Assembly: GCA_017617545.1 (NCBI GenBank)
Contig: JAFZVZ010000018.1
Location: 52,299 to 116,298, forward strand
DNA: 64,000 bases
Reading direction: 5' to 3'
Origin: Lachnospiraceae bacterium
GTDB taxonomy: Bacteria > Bacillota > Clostridia > Lachnospirales > Lachnospiraceae
A program made the translations under genes and the position numbers. The notes beneath the pieces were generated by a model, which did not search any database, was not told the DNA's origin, and was given only the letters and a program-made list of their open reading frames with translations. Shown here piece by piece: positions 9,917 to 19,205 of this stretch; the first letter of the stretch is position 1, and every line of letters begins with the position of its first letter.

Positions 9917-11272
9917 ATGAACATTGATGACATCTTGAATGAAAATATCGAGGAAGTTGTCCGGACTTCCGTGGTGGAACGGGTTCATATCCCTGCTTCC
10001 GAGGCGGATACGGTTTCCGATGGGGGCAGGAAAGAGGCGGTAACGGCAGCGAAGACGGCGGACAAAGCGGCGAACAATGCCGCGAAGAAAGCGGCGGATA
10101 CCGTAAGCGAGGCCGTGAACAGCGTCGCGTCGAGCACTGCCAAAAAAGTGTCCGCGGATATCGAAGAGGCAGCGTCTGCGGCGGATGATGCCGTGGAGAA
10201 GGCTGCGAAAAAGACCGTGAAGAAAGCGGCTGAGGAAGCGGAAAGCAAGACGGAAGAGGCAGTCGAAAGAAAGACAGAAGAGGCAGCGGAAAGAGTCTCC
10301 GGGAAGGTTGTCGGGATTTCCGAAAGCGCTGCCCAGGATATCGATGTCGATGACATCGCCGACGATGACGATGATGACGACGATGACGACGAATATGTAG
10401 TGCACAACGCATTTTCCGAGGACGGAACCATGATCGCGGGTGTCGCGGTCGGAAAGGCAGGCGCGAAGAGCGCCGCGGAGCCTGCTGCTGAGAAGAAAGT
10501 GGCGACGGCGAAGAGCGAGAAGGCTGCGGCCAAGGCACGGAAGCGCCGTGATCATGAGGAGTACGACGAGGATGACGAGGCGTACCCGTACGGCGTGGAT
10601 GATGACGAGGAATATTCCTACGACGGAGATGACGTCGAGGGCGAGTACGACGAGGAGCTGATCGACCCCGAGGATGAGGAGGAAGAGGAGCATGATACGT
10701 CGTTCCTGCGCATGGTGGCGGGGGACGCGATCTTCCTTGTCGCGGTGTTCGCATTTTTCCTTGTACTGCTGTACATTTTCCCGCCGTATATCGTGGACGG
10801 ACCGTCCATGCAGAAGACGCTGGTGGACAAGGCGTTCGGCTTCGGTTACCGCTACGCGACGCCGGAGCGAGGGGATATCGTGATCGTCAACACCGGTGAC
10901 CGCGCGAAGGGCACCAACGGCGAGTCGTTCATCAAACGCGTGATCGGCGTGCCCGGCGATACGATCCAGTGTATCTACGAAAAATACGACTATGACGTTA
11001 CGCTTTCCGACGGTACGGTCGTGAAGGCGGGCGGCAATGTTTACAGGGTTTATCTAAACGGCGAGATGCTGTACGAGCCGTACGCGTGGTTCGGGGACAT
11101 CAACACCGCGAGGGAGATCAAGGAGCCGATCACGCTCGGCGAGGATGAGTACTTCGTGATGGGTGACAACCGGTTCAACTCGAACGACAGCCGCGCATTC
11201 GGTCCGGTGAGCCGCTCGGACATCAAATGCACGATGATGGTGTTCCTCATCGGAAAGCATAATCCCGAGTAA
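9917..11272 (+). CDS. lepB: Signal peptidase I with a long acidic N-terminal extension
   Basis: 451 residues; only the last 190 or so are the S26 signal peptidase. A membrane segment (about 268-290, VAGDAIFLVAVFAFFLVLLY) is followed by DGPSMQKTL with catalytic Ser297, GESFIKRVIGVPGD with catalytic Lys340, and the closing box GDNRFNSNDSRAFGPV. The catalytic dyad is intact. The first 260 residues are atypical: an Ala/Lys/Glu-rich, probably helical region (30-140), a run of Asp around 145-158, a Lys/Ala patch, then a second acidic stretch up to the membrane. This region should be cytoplasmic. SD GGAGG lies 7 bases before the ATG. Confidence 0.92.
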   Translation: MNIDDILNENIEEVVRTSVVERVHIPASEADTVSDGGRKEAVTAAKTADKAANNAAKKAADTVSEAVNSVASSTAKKVSADIEEAASAADDAVEKAAKKTVKKAAEEAESKTEEAVERKTEEAAERVSGKVVGISESAAQDIDVDDIADDDDDDDDDDEYVVHNAFSEDGTMIAGVAVGKAGAKSAAEPAAEKKVATAKSEKAAAKARKRRDHEEYDEDDEAYPYGVDDDEEYSYDGDDVEGEYDEELIDPEDEEEEEHDTSFLRMVAGDAIFLVAVFAFFLVLLYIFPPYIVDGPSMQKTLVDKAFGFGYRYATPERGDIVIVNTGDRAKGTNGESFIKRVIGVPGDTIQCIYEKYDYDVTLSDGTVVKAGGNVYRVYLNGEMLYEPYAWFGDINTAREIKEPITLGEDEYFVMGDNRFNSNDSRAFGPVSRSDIKCTMMVFLIGKHNPE

Positions 11273-11281
11273 GTTTGTCGC

Positions 11282-11310
11282 TTTACATTCCCTGCGGCCT
11301 CTGCTATAAT
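11282..11310 (+). promoter_or_regulatory. Promoter of the aldolase gene
   Basis: TTTACA at 11282-11287 and TATAAT at 11305-11310 with 17-base spacing. The resulting leader is about 120 bases long before the ATG at 11439. Confidence 0.85.
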
Positions 11311-11438
11311 GTGTGAGGTATTCCGACAGGAAGCCGCATGAGCAAAACGGCGGTGCATTTTCCGGGGAGGGCGTGAGCGTCCGCGCGGAGACGGCAGTGC
11401 TTTTGCGATATAAAGTTACAAGAAAGGAAGATACAGTT

Positions 11439-12407
11439 ATGGCATTAGTCACAACAAAAGAAATGTTTGCCAAGGCTTACGACGGCGGTTACGCAATCGG
11501 TGCCTTCAATGTAAACAACATGGAGATCGTTCAGGGTATCACCGAGGCAGCCGGCGAGCTGAACAGCCCGGTTATCCTTCAGGTTTCCAAGGGCGCACGC
11601 GCGTATGCGAACCACACGTATCTTGTAAAGCTGGTTGAGGCAGCGGTTATTGAGAATCCTCAGATCCCGATCGCTCTTCACCTTGATCACGGCGATACGT
11701 TCGAGCTTTGCAAGTCCTGCATCGACGGCGGTTTCACCTCCGTCATGATCGACGCTTCCTCGAAGTCCTTCGAGGACAACATCGCTCTCACGAAGCAGGT
11801 TGTTGAGTACGCTCACGATCACGGTGTAGTGGTTGAGGCTGAGCTCGGTACGCTTGCCGGTATCGAGGATGAGGTTGTTGTAGAGTCCGGTAAGGAAAGC
11901 TACACCCGTCCCGAGGAGGTTGAGGAGTTCGTAGGCAGAACCGGTTGCGACTCTCTTGCGATTGCTATCGGTACCTCCCACGGCGCATACAAGTTCACGG
12001 CTGCTCAGTGCACCCGTAACGAGGAAGGCATTCTTGTTCCGCCGCCGCTTCGTTTCGACGTGCTTGAGGAGTGCATCAAGAGACTTCCGGGCTTCCCGAT
12101 CGTTCTTCACGGATCGTCTTCCGTTCCTCAGGAATTTGTTAAGATGGTCAATGAGTTCGGCGGCAACATGCCCGATGCCGTAGGTATTCCGGAAGAGCAG
12201 CTTCGTCATGCTGCAGAGCTTGCTGTCTGCAAGATCAACATCGACTCCGATATCCGTCTTGCAATGACCGGCAATATCCGTAAGTATTTTGCGGAGCATC
12301 CGGATCACTTCGATCCTCGCCAGTACCTGAAGCCCGCTCGTCAGGCTGTTAAGGACATGGTTGCTCACAAGATTAAGTACGTTCTCGGTTCGGACAACAA
12401 GATCTGA
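11439..12407 (+). CDS. fba: Class II fructose-1,6-bisphosphate aldolase
   Basis: 322 residues. It begins MALVTTKEMF; this ATG is chosen over in-frame upstream codons because AGAAAGGAAG precedes it and family members start here. Zinc and active-site motifs are visible: IALHLDHGDTFELC (first zinc His and catalytic Asp region), EAELGTLAGIED, a TSHGAYKF zinc-ligand segment, VLHGSSSVPQEF, and KINIDSDIR (phosphate binding). It cleaves fructose bisphosphate in glycolysis and runs in reverse in gluconeogenesis. It is monocistronic, between its own promoter and a terminator. Strong codon bias fits a highly expressed enzyme. Confidence 0.95.
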   Translation: MALVTTKEMFAKAYDGGYAIGAFNVNNMEIVQGITEAAGELNSPVILQVSKGARAYANHTYLVKLVEAAVIENPQIPIALHLDHGDTFELCKSCIDGGFTSVMIDASSKSFEDNIALTKQVVEYAHDHGVVVEAELGTLAGIEDEVVVESGKESYTRPEEVEEFVGRTGCDSLAIAIGTSHGAYKFTAAQCTRNEEGILVPPPLRFDVLEECIKRLPGFPIVLHGSSSVPQEFVKMVNEFGGNMPDAVGIPEEQLRHAAELAVCKINIDSDIRLAMTGNIRKYFAEHPDHFDPRQYLKPARQAVKDMVAHKIKYVLGSDNKI

Positions 12408-12494
12408 TCGATGAATTGACTGTGAGAAAGGACGCCGGGTTCGTCCGCGGTTGATGCGCAGGGCAATCCCGTAACGTTCCGAAGAGATCATCCG

Positions 12495-12537
12495 GCCCCC
12501 GACGATGCGCCGTGACGCGTGTCATCGGGGGCTTTTT
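12495..12537 (+). terminator. Rho-independent terminator after fba
   Basis: GCCCCCGA at 12495-12502 pairs with TCGGGGGC at 12525-12532, with further imperfect pairing inside, then TTTTT. Confidence 0.88.
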
Positions 12538-12564
12538 GGAAAATGAAAACCGGGGAGTACAATC

Positions 12565-13761
12565 ATGAGACGAAGGTTTCCGGCATTGCTGCTTGTGTTG
12601 CTTGCCTGCTCCGTGCTGTTCGCAGGCTGCGGTGAGGACAAGATGACGCCGCAGGGTGAGAACAAGAAGGGCCTTATGTATTACGAGGCCGGCGACTACA
12701 CCAAGGCGGCGGAGTATTTTACGCGTGCGATCGAGCTCGATGACACCGACATGGAGGTGCGCAACAACTACGGCATGACGCTTCTTCAGCTGAAGCGGTA
12801 TGACGAGGCGCTTGCACAGTTTGAGATCGTCATCACCAACAGCGCGAACACCTCGAAGGATTTTGAGCGGCTGAACAAGTTTGCCATCCGCGGTAAGGGC
12901 CTGGTGTACATCCAGAAGCAGAGCTACACGGATGCGCTGACGTGTTTCAACAACGCGCTCGACATCAAGACGGAGAGCGGATGGGACATCGATATCCTGC
13001 ACTACAAGGCGAACACGCTCGAGTGCATGGGATACCGGACGTCGGCGATCGACATTTACACGGAGATACTCGGCAAGAGCAAGGACAATGTCAAGGCATA
13101 TCTAAGCCGCGCAAACCTGTACCGTCTGGAAGAGCGGTACGAGGAGGCGGTTGCCGACTACGAGAAGGCGCTCCAGCTTTCCGACGGCAGCTACCAGTCC
13201 TACATCGGGTTATACACCTGCTACGTTTCGATGGGGCAGGAGGAAAAGGCGGCGGAAATTCTCGACAAGGCTTCGCGCCTGCCGGTGAAGACCAACGAAG
13301 ACAAATATTATCTGGGACAGGTACATTTTTACCAGAATAACTATAAATCCGCGAAGATCGAGATGGAGTACGCGTACGACATGGGCTACAACGAGGCGGA
13401 CTATTTTCTCGGTGAGATCGCGCTCGCGAACAAGGAGTACGAGGAGGCCGTGATGCACTACGAGCGGTATCGCGCGAACAGCGCGGTGGAGTCGCCGACG
13501 GTGTGCAATCAGGAGGCCGTGTGCTACCTGCAGTTGTTTGAGTTTGAAAAGGCACAGCGCATGCTCGATATCGGTCTCGGGGTTCCCGGCTCGCCGGCCC
13601 GCAGACAGCTTCTGCGTAACCAGGTTGCGCTCTACGAGGAGCAGAACGAGCTGATGAAGGCGTACACGACGCTTCAGGAGTACATCGTGAGCTACCCCGA
13701 GGACATCGAGGCGACCAATGAGTACAAGTTTTTGAAGAAGAGGCTGGGATTGTCGCAGTAG
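12565..13761 (+). CDS. TPR-repeat lipoprotein
   Basis: 398 residues. The signal peptide ends in a lipobox (LFAGCG, Cys near residue 21). The rest is an array of about nine tetratricopeptide repeats, for example GLMYYEAGDYTKAAEYFTRA, YLSRANLYRLEERYEEAVAD and EIALANKEYEEAVMHYERY. Such proteins are protein-interaction scaffolds on the outer face of the membrane. No enzymatic motif is seen. It lies between the fba terminator and hflX with 63 bases to the latter; no specific partner is evident. Confidence 0.88.
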   Translation: MRRRFPALLLVLLACSVLFAGCGEDKMTPQGENKKGLMYYEAGDYTKAAEYFTRAIELDDTDMEVRNNYGMTLLQLKRYDEALAQFEIVITNSANTSKDFERLNKFAIRGKGLVYIQKQSYTDALTCFNNALDIKTESGWDIDILHYKANTLECMGYRTSAIDIYTEILGKSKDNVKAYLSRANLYRLEERYEEAVADYEKALQLSDGSYQSYIGLYTCYVSMGQEEKAAEILDKASRLPVKTNEDKYYLGQVHFYQNNYKSAKIEMEYAYDMGYNEADYFLGEIALANKEYEEAVMHYERYRANSAVESPTVCNQEAVCYLQLFEFEKAQRMLDIGLGVPGSPARRQLLRNQVALYEEQNELMKAYTTLQEYIVSYPEDIEATNEYKFLKKRLGLSQ

Positions 13762-13824
13762 CCAAAGGTTGACGCGCCGGGCCCGTTTTGAGTGCGCGGC
13801 AGTCCGCGCAGGGGGTGATCGTTC

Positions 13825-15069
<1,245 letters not shown>

Positions 15070-15196
15070 GGAAAAATCGGCTGTCGGAAAATATTTTTCG
15101 CGGGAAAATCACCCGAAAACGGCAGTACAGAACCCAGGTTTCAGCAGTATGCCGAAAATTGTTAACTTTGAGCCCGGACGGCAAGGCGCGGGAAGC

Positions 15197-15230
15197 AGCC
15201 CGAAAGCCTTTACTGACGGGCTCTTTTGTT
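15197..15230 (+). terminator. Probable terminator after hflX
   Basis: AGCCCG at 15197-15202 pairs with CGGGCT at 15217-15222, followed by CTTTTGTT. The loop is 14 bases and the T tract is short, so this is weaker than the other terminators. An alternative longer stem uses GAGCCCG further upstream. The rest of the 15070-15282 gap shows nothing I can interpret. Confidence 0.5.
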
Positions 15231-15282
15231 GCTTTCAAGTACATTTTACGAAAAATAAGAAATTTGTGCAAAAGCGACAAAA

Positions 15283-15298
15283 CCACTATATATAGTGT
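15283..15298. promoter_or_regulatory. NrdR box 1
   Basis: The 14-base perfect palindrome CACTATATATAGTG (15284-15297) matches the NrdR consensus acaCwAtATaTwGtgt. NrdR is the ATP/dATP-sensing repressor of ribonucleotide reductase genes. It lies 28 bases upstream of the nrdD -35 hexamer. Confidence 0.88.
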
Positions 15299-15312
15299 TC
15301 TCTTCACAGAAA

Positions 15313-15328
15313 GTTCAATATTTTGTTG
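15313..15328. promoter_or_regulatory. NrdR box 2, overlapping the -35 element
   Basis: CAATATTTTGTT at 15316-15327 fits the core of the NrdR consensus with one core mismatch. It starts 30 bases after box 1, about three helical turns, which is the usual phasing of paired NrdR boxes. It overlaps the -35 hexamer, so occupancy should block RNA polymerase. Confidence 0.72.
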
Positions 15329-15355
15329 ACACGCTCGGTCGCCCTGTGCTATCAT
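15326..15355 (+). promoter_or_regulatory. nrdD promoter
   Basis: TTGACA at 15326-15331 and TATCAT at 15350-15355, 18 bases apart. The leader is about 60 bases and the SD AAAGGAGAG precedes the ATG. Confidence 0.85.
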
Positions 15356-15419
15356 GTAGACAATCGCCCGCAAGGGGGCTTCTTCGTTGTAATACGTTAA
15401 AAAGGAGAGTGGACAAAGC

Positions 15420-17984
15420 ATGATTCAGGTAGCAAAAAGAAACGGGGAACTCAAAGAATTTGACCTTCACAAGATTGACGCGGCCATTGAAAAAGCATTC
15501 AAGGCAACGAATAAGGAATATACATCCGACATCATCAGTCTGTTGTCGCTTCGCGTTACAGCGCAGTTCCAGAGCAAGGTGGAGAACGGCGTGGTAGGCG
15601 TGGAGGACATCCAGGACAGCGTTGAGCATGTCCTTGAGCAGACCGGTTACACCGATGTCGCCAAGGCATACATTCTCTATCGTAAGCAGCGCGAGAAGCT
15701 GCGTGAGATGAAGTCCACGATCCTTGACTACAAGAAGATCGTGAACAGCTACGTCCATGAGGAGGACTGGCGTGTCAAGGAGAACTCGACCGTTACGTAT
15801 TCCGTCGGCGGTCTGATCCTGCACAACTCCGGTTCCATCACCGCGAACTACTGGCTCTCCGAGATCTACGATCAGGAGATCCGTGACGCGCACAAGAACG
15901 CGGACATCCACATCCACGACCTCTCCATGCTGACCGGTTACTGCGCAGGCTGGTCCCTGAAGCAGCTGATCATGGAAGGTCTGGGCGGAATCCCGGGCAA
16001 GATCACGTCCTCGCCGGCCAAGCATCTGTCGACGCTCATGAACCAGATGGTCAACTTTCTCGGTATCATGCAGAACGAGTGGGCGGGCGCGCAGGCATTT
16101 TCCTCGTTCGACACCTACCTTGCACCGTTCGTAAAGATCGACAACCTTTCCTACAAGGAAGTCAAGCAGTGCATCCAGAGCTTCGTCTACGGCGTGAACA
16201 CGCCCAGCCGCTGGGGTACGCAGGCTCCGTTCAGCAACATCACGCTCGACTGGACCGTGCCGGCCGATATGGCTGAGCTTCCGTGCCTTGTCGGCGGTGA
16301 GGAGCTCGACTTCTGCTACAAGGACTGCAAGAAAGAGATGGATATGGTCAACAAGGCCTTCATCGAGACCATGGTTGAGGGCGACGCGAACGGTCGCGGT
16401 TTCCAGTATCCGATCCCGACGTACTCGATCACGAAGGATTTCGACTGGTCCGATACGGAAAATAACCGTCTTCTCTTCGAGATGACCGCCAAGTACGGCA
16501 CTCCTTACTTCAGCAATTACATCAACAGCGACATGCAGCCGAGCGATGTTCGTTCGATGTGCTGCCGTCTGCGCCTTGACCTGCGTGAGCTTCGCAAGAA
16601 GACCGGCGGTTTCTTCGGCTCGGGCGAGAGCACCGGCAGTATCGGCGTTGTTACGATCAACATGCCTCGTATCGCGTACCAGGCAGTTGACGAGGCGGAT
16701 TTCTACAAGAGACTTGACCGCCTGATGGACATTGCGGCGCGCTCGCTGAAGGTGAAGCGTACCGTCATCACGAAGCTCCTCAACGAGGGTCTGTATCCGT
16801 ACACGAGAAGATACCTCGGAACGTTCGACAATCATTTTTCGACGATCGGTCTTGTCGGCATGAACGAAGCAGGCCTGAACGCGAAGTGGATCGGCAAGGA
16901 CATGACGACGCCGGAGACGCAGGAGTTCACGAAGCAGGTGCTCAACCACATGCGCGAGCGTCTGAGCGACTACCAGGAGATGTACGGCGACCTGTACAAC
17001 CTCGAGGCTACGCCGGCTGAGTCGACGTCGTACCGTCTTGCGAAGCACGACCGCGAGCAGTTCCCGGATATCCTCACCGCAGGCGCACCGGGTGAGACGC
17101 CGTACTACACCAACAGCTCGCATCTTCCGGTAGGTTACACCGACGACGTGTTCTCGGCACTGGACATCCAGGACAAGCTGCAGACGCTGTACACTTCGGG
17201 CACCGTATTCCACTGCTTCCTCGGCGAGAAGCTGCCGGATTGGCAGGCAGCCGCGAAGCTTGTGCGCACGATCGCTGAGAACTACGAGCTTCCGTACTAC
17301 ACGATGTCCCCGACGTACTCCGTATGCGCGGAGCACGGCTATCTGACCGGCGAGGTCAAGGTATGTCCTCACTGCGGCAAGCCTACGGAGGTTTACAGCC
17401 GTATCACCGGTTACTATCGTCCGGTTCAGAACTGGAACGAAGGCAAGTCGCAGGAGTACAAGGATCGTCTTACGTACAACCTCACGGACTTCAATGCCGG
17501 CAGATGCTGCACGGGCGGCGGAGTAACGATCAGCCAGGATGTACTAAATTCTACTATAGTAGAACCCGATGCTGTGGCAAGCTCTGAGAGCGCAACAGCA
17601 GTGGACGCGGCAGTTGCTGAGGCAACTGAGGCAGCGGCAGTGATCGAGGAGGCAGCTCTCACGGAGGCTGCTGCGGCGGCAGCGGACACCATCGTTGACG
17701 ACGCGAAGGCGATCGCAGAGGAGAGCGCTCCGAAGGCGGAAGCGGTTGACGACAAGGGACAGCTTCTTCTGTTCACGACACAGAAGTGCCCGAACTGCAA
17801 GCTCGCGAAGGAGTTCCTGAACGGTATTGAATACACTGTCATCGACGCGGAGGAGAACAGCGATCTCGCGATGAAGTACGGGATCATGCAGGCACCGACG
17901 CTGGTTGTTCTGGGTGACAAGGTTGAGAAGTATGCCAATGCTTCGAACATCCGCCGCTATGTGAACGAGCACAACGGACAGTAA
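15420..17984 (+). CDS. nrdD: Anaerobic (class III) ribonucleoside-triphosphate reductase fused to a C-terminal redoxin domain
   Basis: 854 residues. It reduces NTPs to dNTPs using a glycyl radical. The N-terminal ATP-cone (IQVAKRNGELKEFDLHKID) is the allosteric site; MCCRLRLDLREL holds conserved Cys; a Cys-rich zinc site (VCPHCGKP) is followed by SRITGYYRPV with radical Gly664. The catalytic part ends near residue 705. Then comes an Ala/Glu-rich linker and a glutaredoxin/thioredoxin-like domain (about 780-854) with CPNC, Cys790 and Cys793, and cis-Pro segment APTLVV. The fusion suggests an on-board electron donor for the redoxin-dependent (NrdD2-like) type, rather than formate. nrdG, the radical-SAM activase gene, is not next to it. 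The linker start uses A/T-rich codons unlike the gene around it. Confidence 0.95.
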   Translation: MIQVAKRNGELKEFDLHKIDAAIEKAFKATNKEYTSDIISLLSLRVTAQFQSKVENGVVGVEDIQDSVEHVLEQTGYTDVAKAYILYRKQREKLREMKSTILDYKKIVNSYVHEEDWRVKENSTVTYSVGGLILHNSGSITANYWLSEIYDQEIRDAHKNADIHIHDLSMLTGYCAGWSLKQLIMEGLGGIPGKITSSPAKHLSTLMNQMVNFLGIMQNEWAGAQAFSSFDTYLAPFVKIDNLSYKEVKQCIQSFVYGVNTPSRWGTQAPFSNITLDWTVPADMAELPCLVGGEELDFCYKDCKKEMDMVNKAFIETMVEGDANGRGFQYPIPTYSITKDFDWSDTENNRLLFEMTAKYGTPYFSNYINSDMQPSDVRSMCCRLRLDLRELRKKTGGFFGSGESTGSIGVVTINMPRIAYQAVDEADFYKRLDRLMDIAARSLKVKRTVITKLLNEGLYPYTRRYLGTFDNHFSTIGLVGMNEAGLNAKWIGKDMTTPETQEFTKQVLNHMRERLSDYQEMYGDLYNLEATPAESTSYRLAKHDREQFPDILTAGAPGETPYYTNSSHLPVGYTDDVFSALDIQDKLQTLYTSGTVFHCFLGEKLPDWQAAAKLVRTIAENYELPYYTMSPTYSVCAEHGYLTGEVKVCPHCGKPTEVYSRITGYYRPVQNWNEGKSQEYKDRLTYNLTDFNAGRCCTGGGVTISQDVLNSTIVEPDAVASSESATAVDAAVAEATEAAAVIEEAALTEAAAAAADTIVDDAKAIAEESAPKAEAVDDKGQLLLFTTQKCPNCKLAKEFLNGIEYTVIDAEENSDLAMKYGIMQAPTLVVLGDKVEKYANASNIRRYVNEHNGQ

Positions 17985-18023
17985 CCGGTTTCCGTAACCG
18001 GACGGTCGACTGAAAGGGAGACC

Positions 18024-18095
18024 ATGAAACAGATTATCGAAGGCGGCTGCGATCTTGCGTATTCCGGCGTCTGCCCGAAGATAGAGAATATGTAG
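18024..18095 (+). CDS. Possible 23-residue small protein between nrdD and thyA
   Basis: A short frame begins behind a good SD (GAAAGGGAG, 5-base spacing), 39 bases after the nrdD stop. It encodes MKQIIEGGCDLAYSG, then VCPKIENM. Two Cys residues and the well-placed SD make it plausible; nothing in its sequence is recognised. It could be a Cys-bearing accessory peptide of the reductase operon, a degraded gene remnant, or chance. Confidence 0.35.
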   Translation: MKQIIEGGCDLAYSGVCPKIENM

Positions 18096-18155
18096 CGGAT
18101 GCGTGCGGCGAGAAACCGGTCTGAGGAAAAACCGGCCAATCGCCGTTCGCAATTT

Positions 18156-18189
18156 CTAAGGAAACGCTGAAAAATCAGCATTTCCTTAG
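18156..18189 (+). other. Strong hairpin in the nrdD-thyA gap
   Basis: CTAAGGAAA/GCTGA pairs with TCAGC/TTTCCTTAG: 14 pairs with one C-A mismatch and an AAAA loop. No T tract follows, so it is not a standard terminator. It could be an mRNA processing or stability element separating nrdD from thyA expression. Confidence 0.7.
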
Positions 18190-18240
18190 GGCCTCCGATT
18201 AAATACAATTGTACAGTGACAACGAAAGAGGTACTTGGGG

Positions 18241-19089
18241 ATGAGTTACGCAGATGATGTATTTATCAAAATGTGCCGCGATATCATCGACAACGGCACG
18301 GATACGAGAGGCGAGAAGGTGCGGCCGCACTGGGATGACGGAACGCTTGCGTACACGGTGAAGAAGTTCGGCGTCGTGAACCGCTATGACCTCTCCAAAG
18401 AATTTCCCGCGCAGACGATCCGCCGCACGCCGATCAAGTCGGCGACGGAGGAGCTGCTGTGGATCTGGCAGAAGAAGAGCAACAACATCAACGATTTCGG
18501 GCAGCATATCTGGGATGCATGGGCGGATGAGGACGGTTCCATCGGCAAAGCGTACGGCTACCAGATGGGCGTGAAGCACCAGTACAAAGAGGGCATGTTT
18601 GACCAGGTCGACCGTGTGATCTACGATCTGAAGAACACGCCGTTCAGCCGCCGTATTCTCACGAACATCTATGTGCACCAGGATCTGCATGAGATGAACC
18701 TTTACCCGTGCGCGTACAGCATGACGTTCAACGTGACGATGCCGCGCGACGGCGGTAAGCTCGTGCTCAACACGATCCTGAACCAGCGCTCGAACGATGT
18801 GCTCGCGGCCAATGAGTGGAATGTGTGCCAGTACGCTGTCCTCACACACATGATCGCGCAGGTGTGCGACATGCAGGTCGGCGAGTTCGTGCACGTGATC
18901 GCGGACGCGCACATTTACGACCGCCATGTGCCACTTGTGGAGGACCTGATCAAGCAGCCGACGCACCCCGCGCCGAAGTTCTGGCTCAACCCGGAGATCA
19001 AGGACTTCTATCAGTTTACGAAGGACGACGTGAAGCTGCTGGATTACGAGTACAATGACTGGAAGGCGGTTATTCCGGTTGCCGTCTAA
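18241..19089 (+). CDS. thyA: Thymidylate synthase
   Basis: 282 residues. It methylates dUMP to dTMP with methylene-tetrahydrofolate. Motifs: the nucleophile Cys157 in LYPCAYSMTFNVT (a variant of the common LPPCH box seen in some Firmicutes), LNQRSNDVLAANEWNVCQYA for folate/dUMP binding, and HVIADAHIYDRHV. ATG at 18241 is taken over a TTG six bases upstream because GAAAGAGG lies 9 bases before it. It is next to nrdD and convergent with folA, so the block covers deoxynucleotide and folate supply. Confidence 0.93.
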   Translation: MSYADDVFIKMCRDIIDNGTDTRGEKVRPHWDDGTLAYTVKKFGVVNRYDLSKEFPAQTIRRTPIKSATEELLWIWQKKSNNINDFGQHIWDAWADEDGSIGKAYGYQMGVKHQYKEGMFDQVDRVIYDLKNTPFSRRILTNIYVHQDLHEMNLYPCAYSMTFNVTMPRDGGKLVLNTILNQRSNDVLAANEWNVCQYAVLTHMIAQVCDMQVGEFVHVIADAHIYDRHVPLVEDLIKQPTHPAPKFWLNPEIKDFYQFTKDDVKLLDYEYNDWKAVIPVAV

Positions 19090-19118
19090 GCGCAGTAATT
19101 CGATATTGTTGAAGAAAC

Positions 19119-19167
19119 AAAAAAGGACGAAGGATATGTGCAGGCACATGGTTTCCTTCGTCCTTTT
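19119..19167. terminator. Bidirectional terminator between thyA and folA
   Basis: AAAAGGACGAAGGA (19121-19134) pairs with TCCTTCGTCCTTTT (19154-19167), with A tract on the left and T tract on the right, so it can serve both convergent genes. Confidence 0.9.
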
Positions 19168-19205
19168 GAATTCTTATCTCACCGTGTAGCGTGACCCGGT
19201 ACGGC

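Noticed and set aside
15070-15282. A cobalamin or other riboswitch upstream of nrdD.
   Set aside because: No B12-box or other consensus could be matched; NrdR boxes account for regulation.
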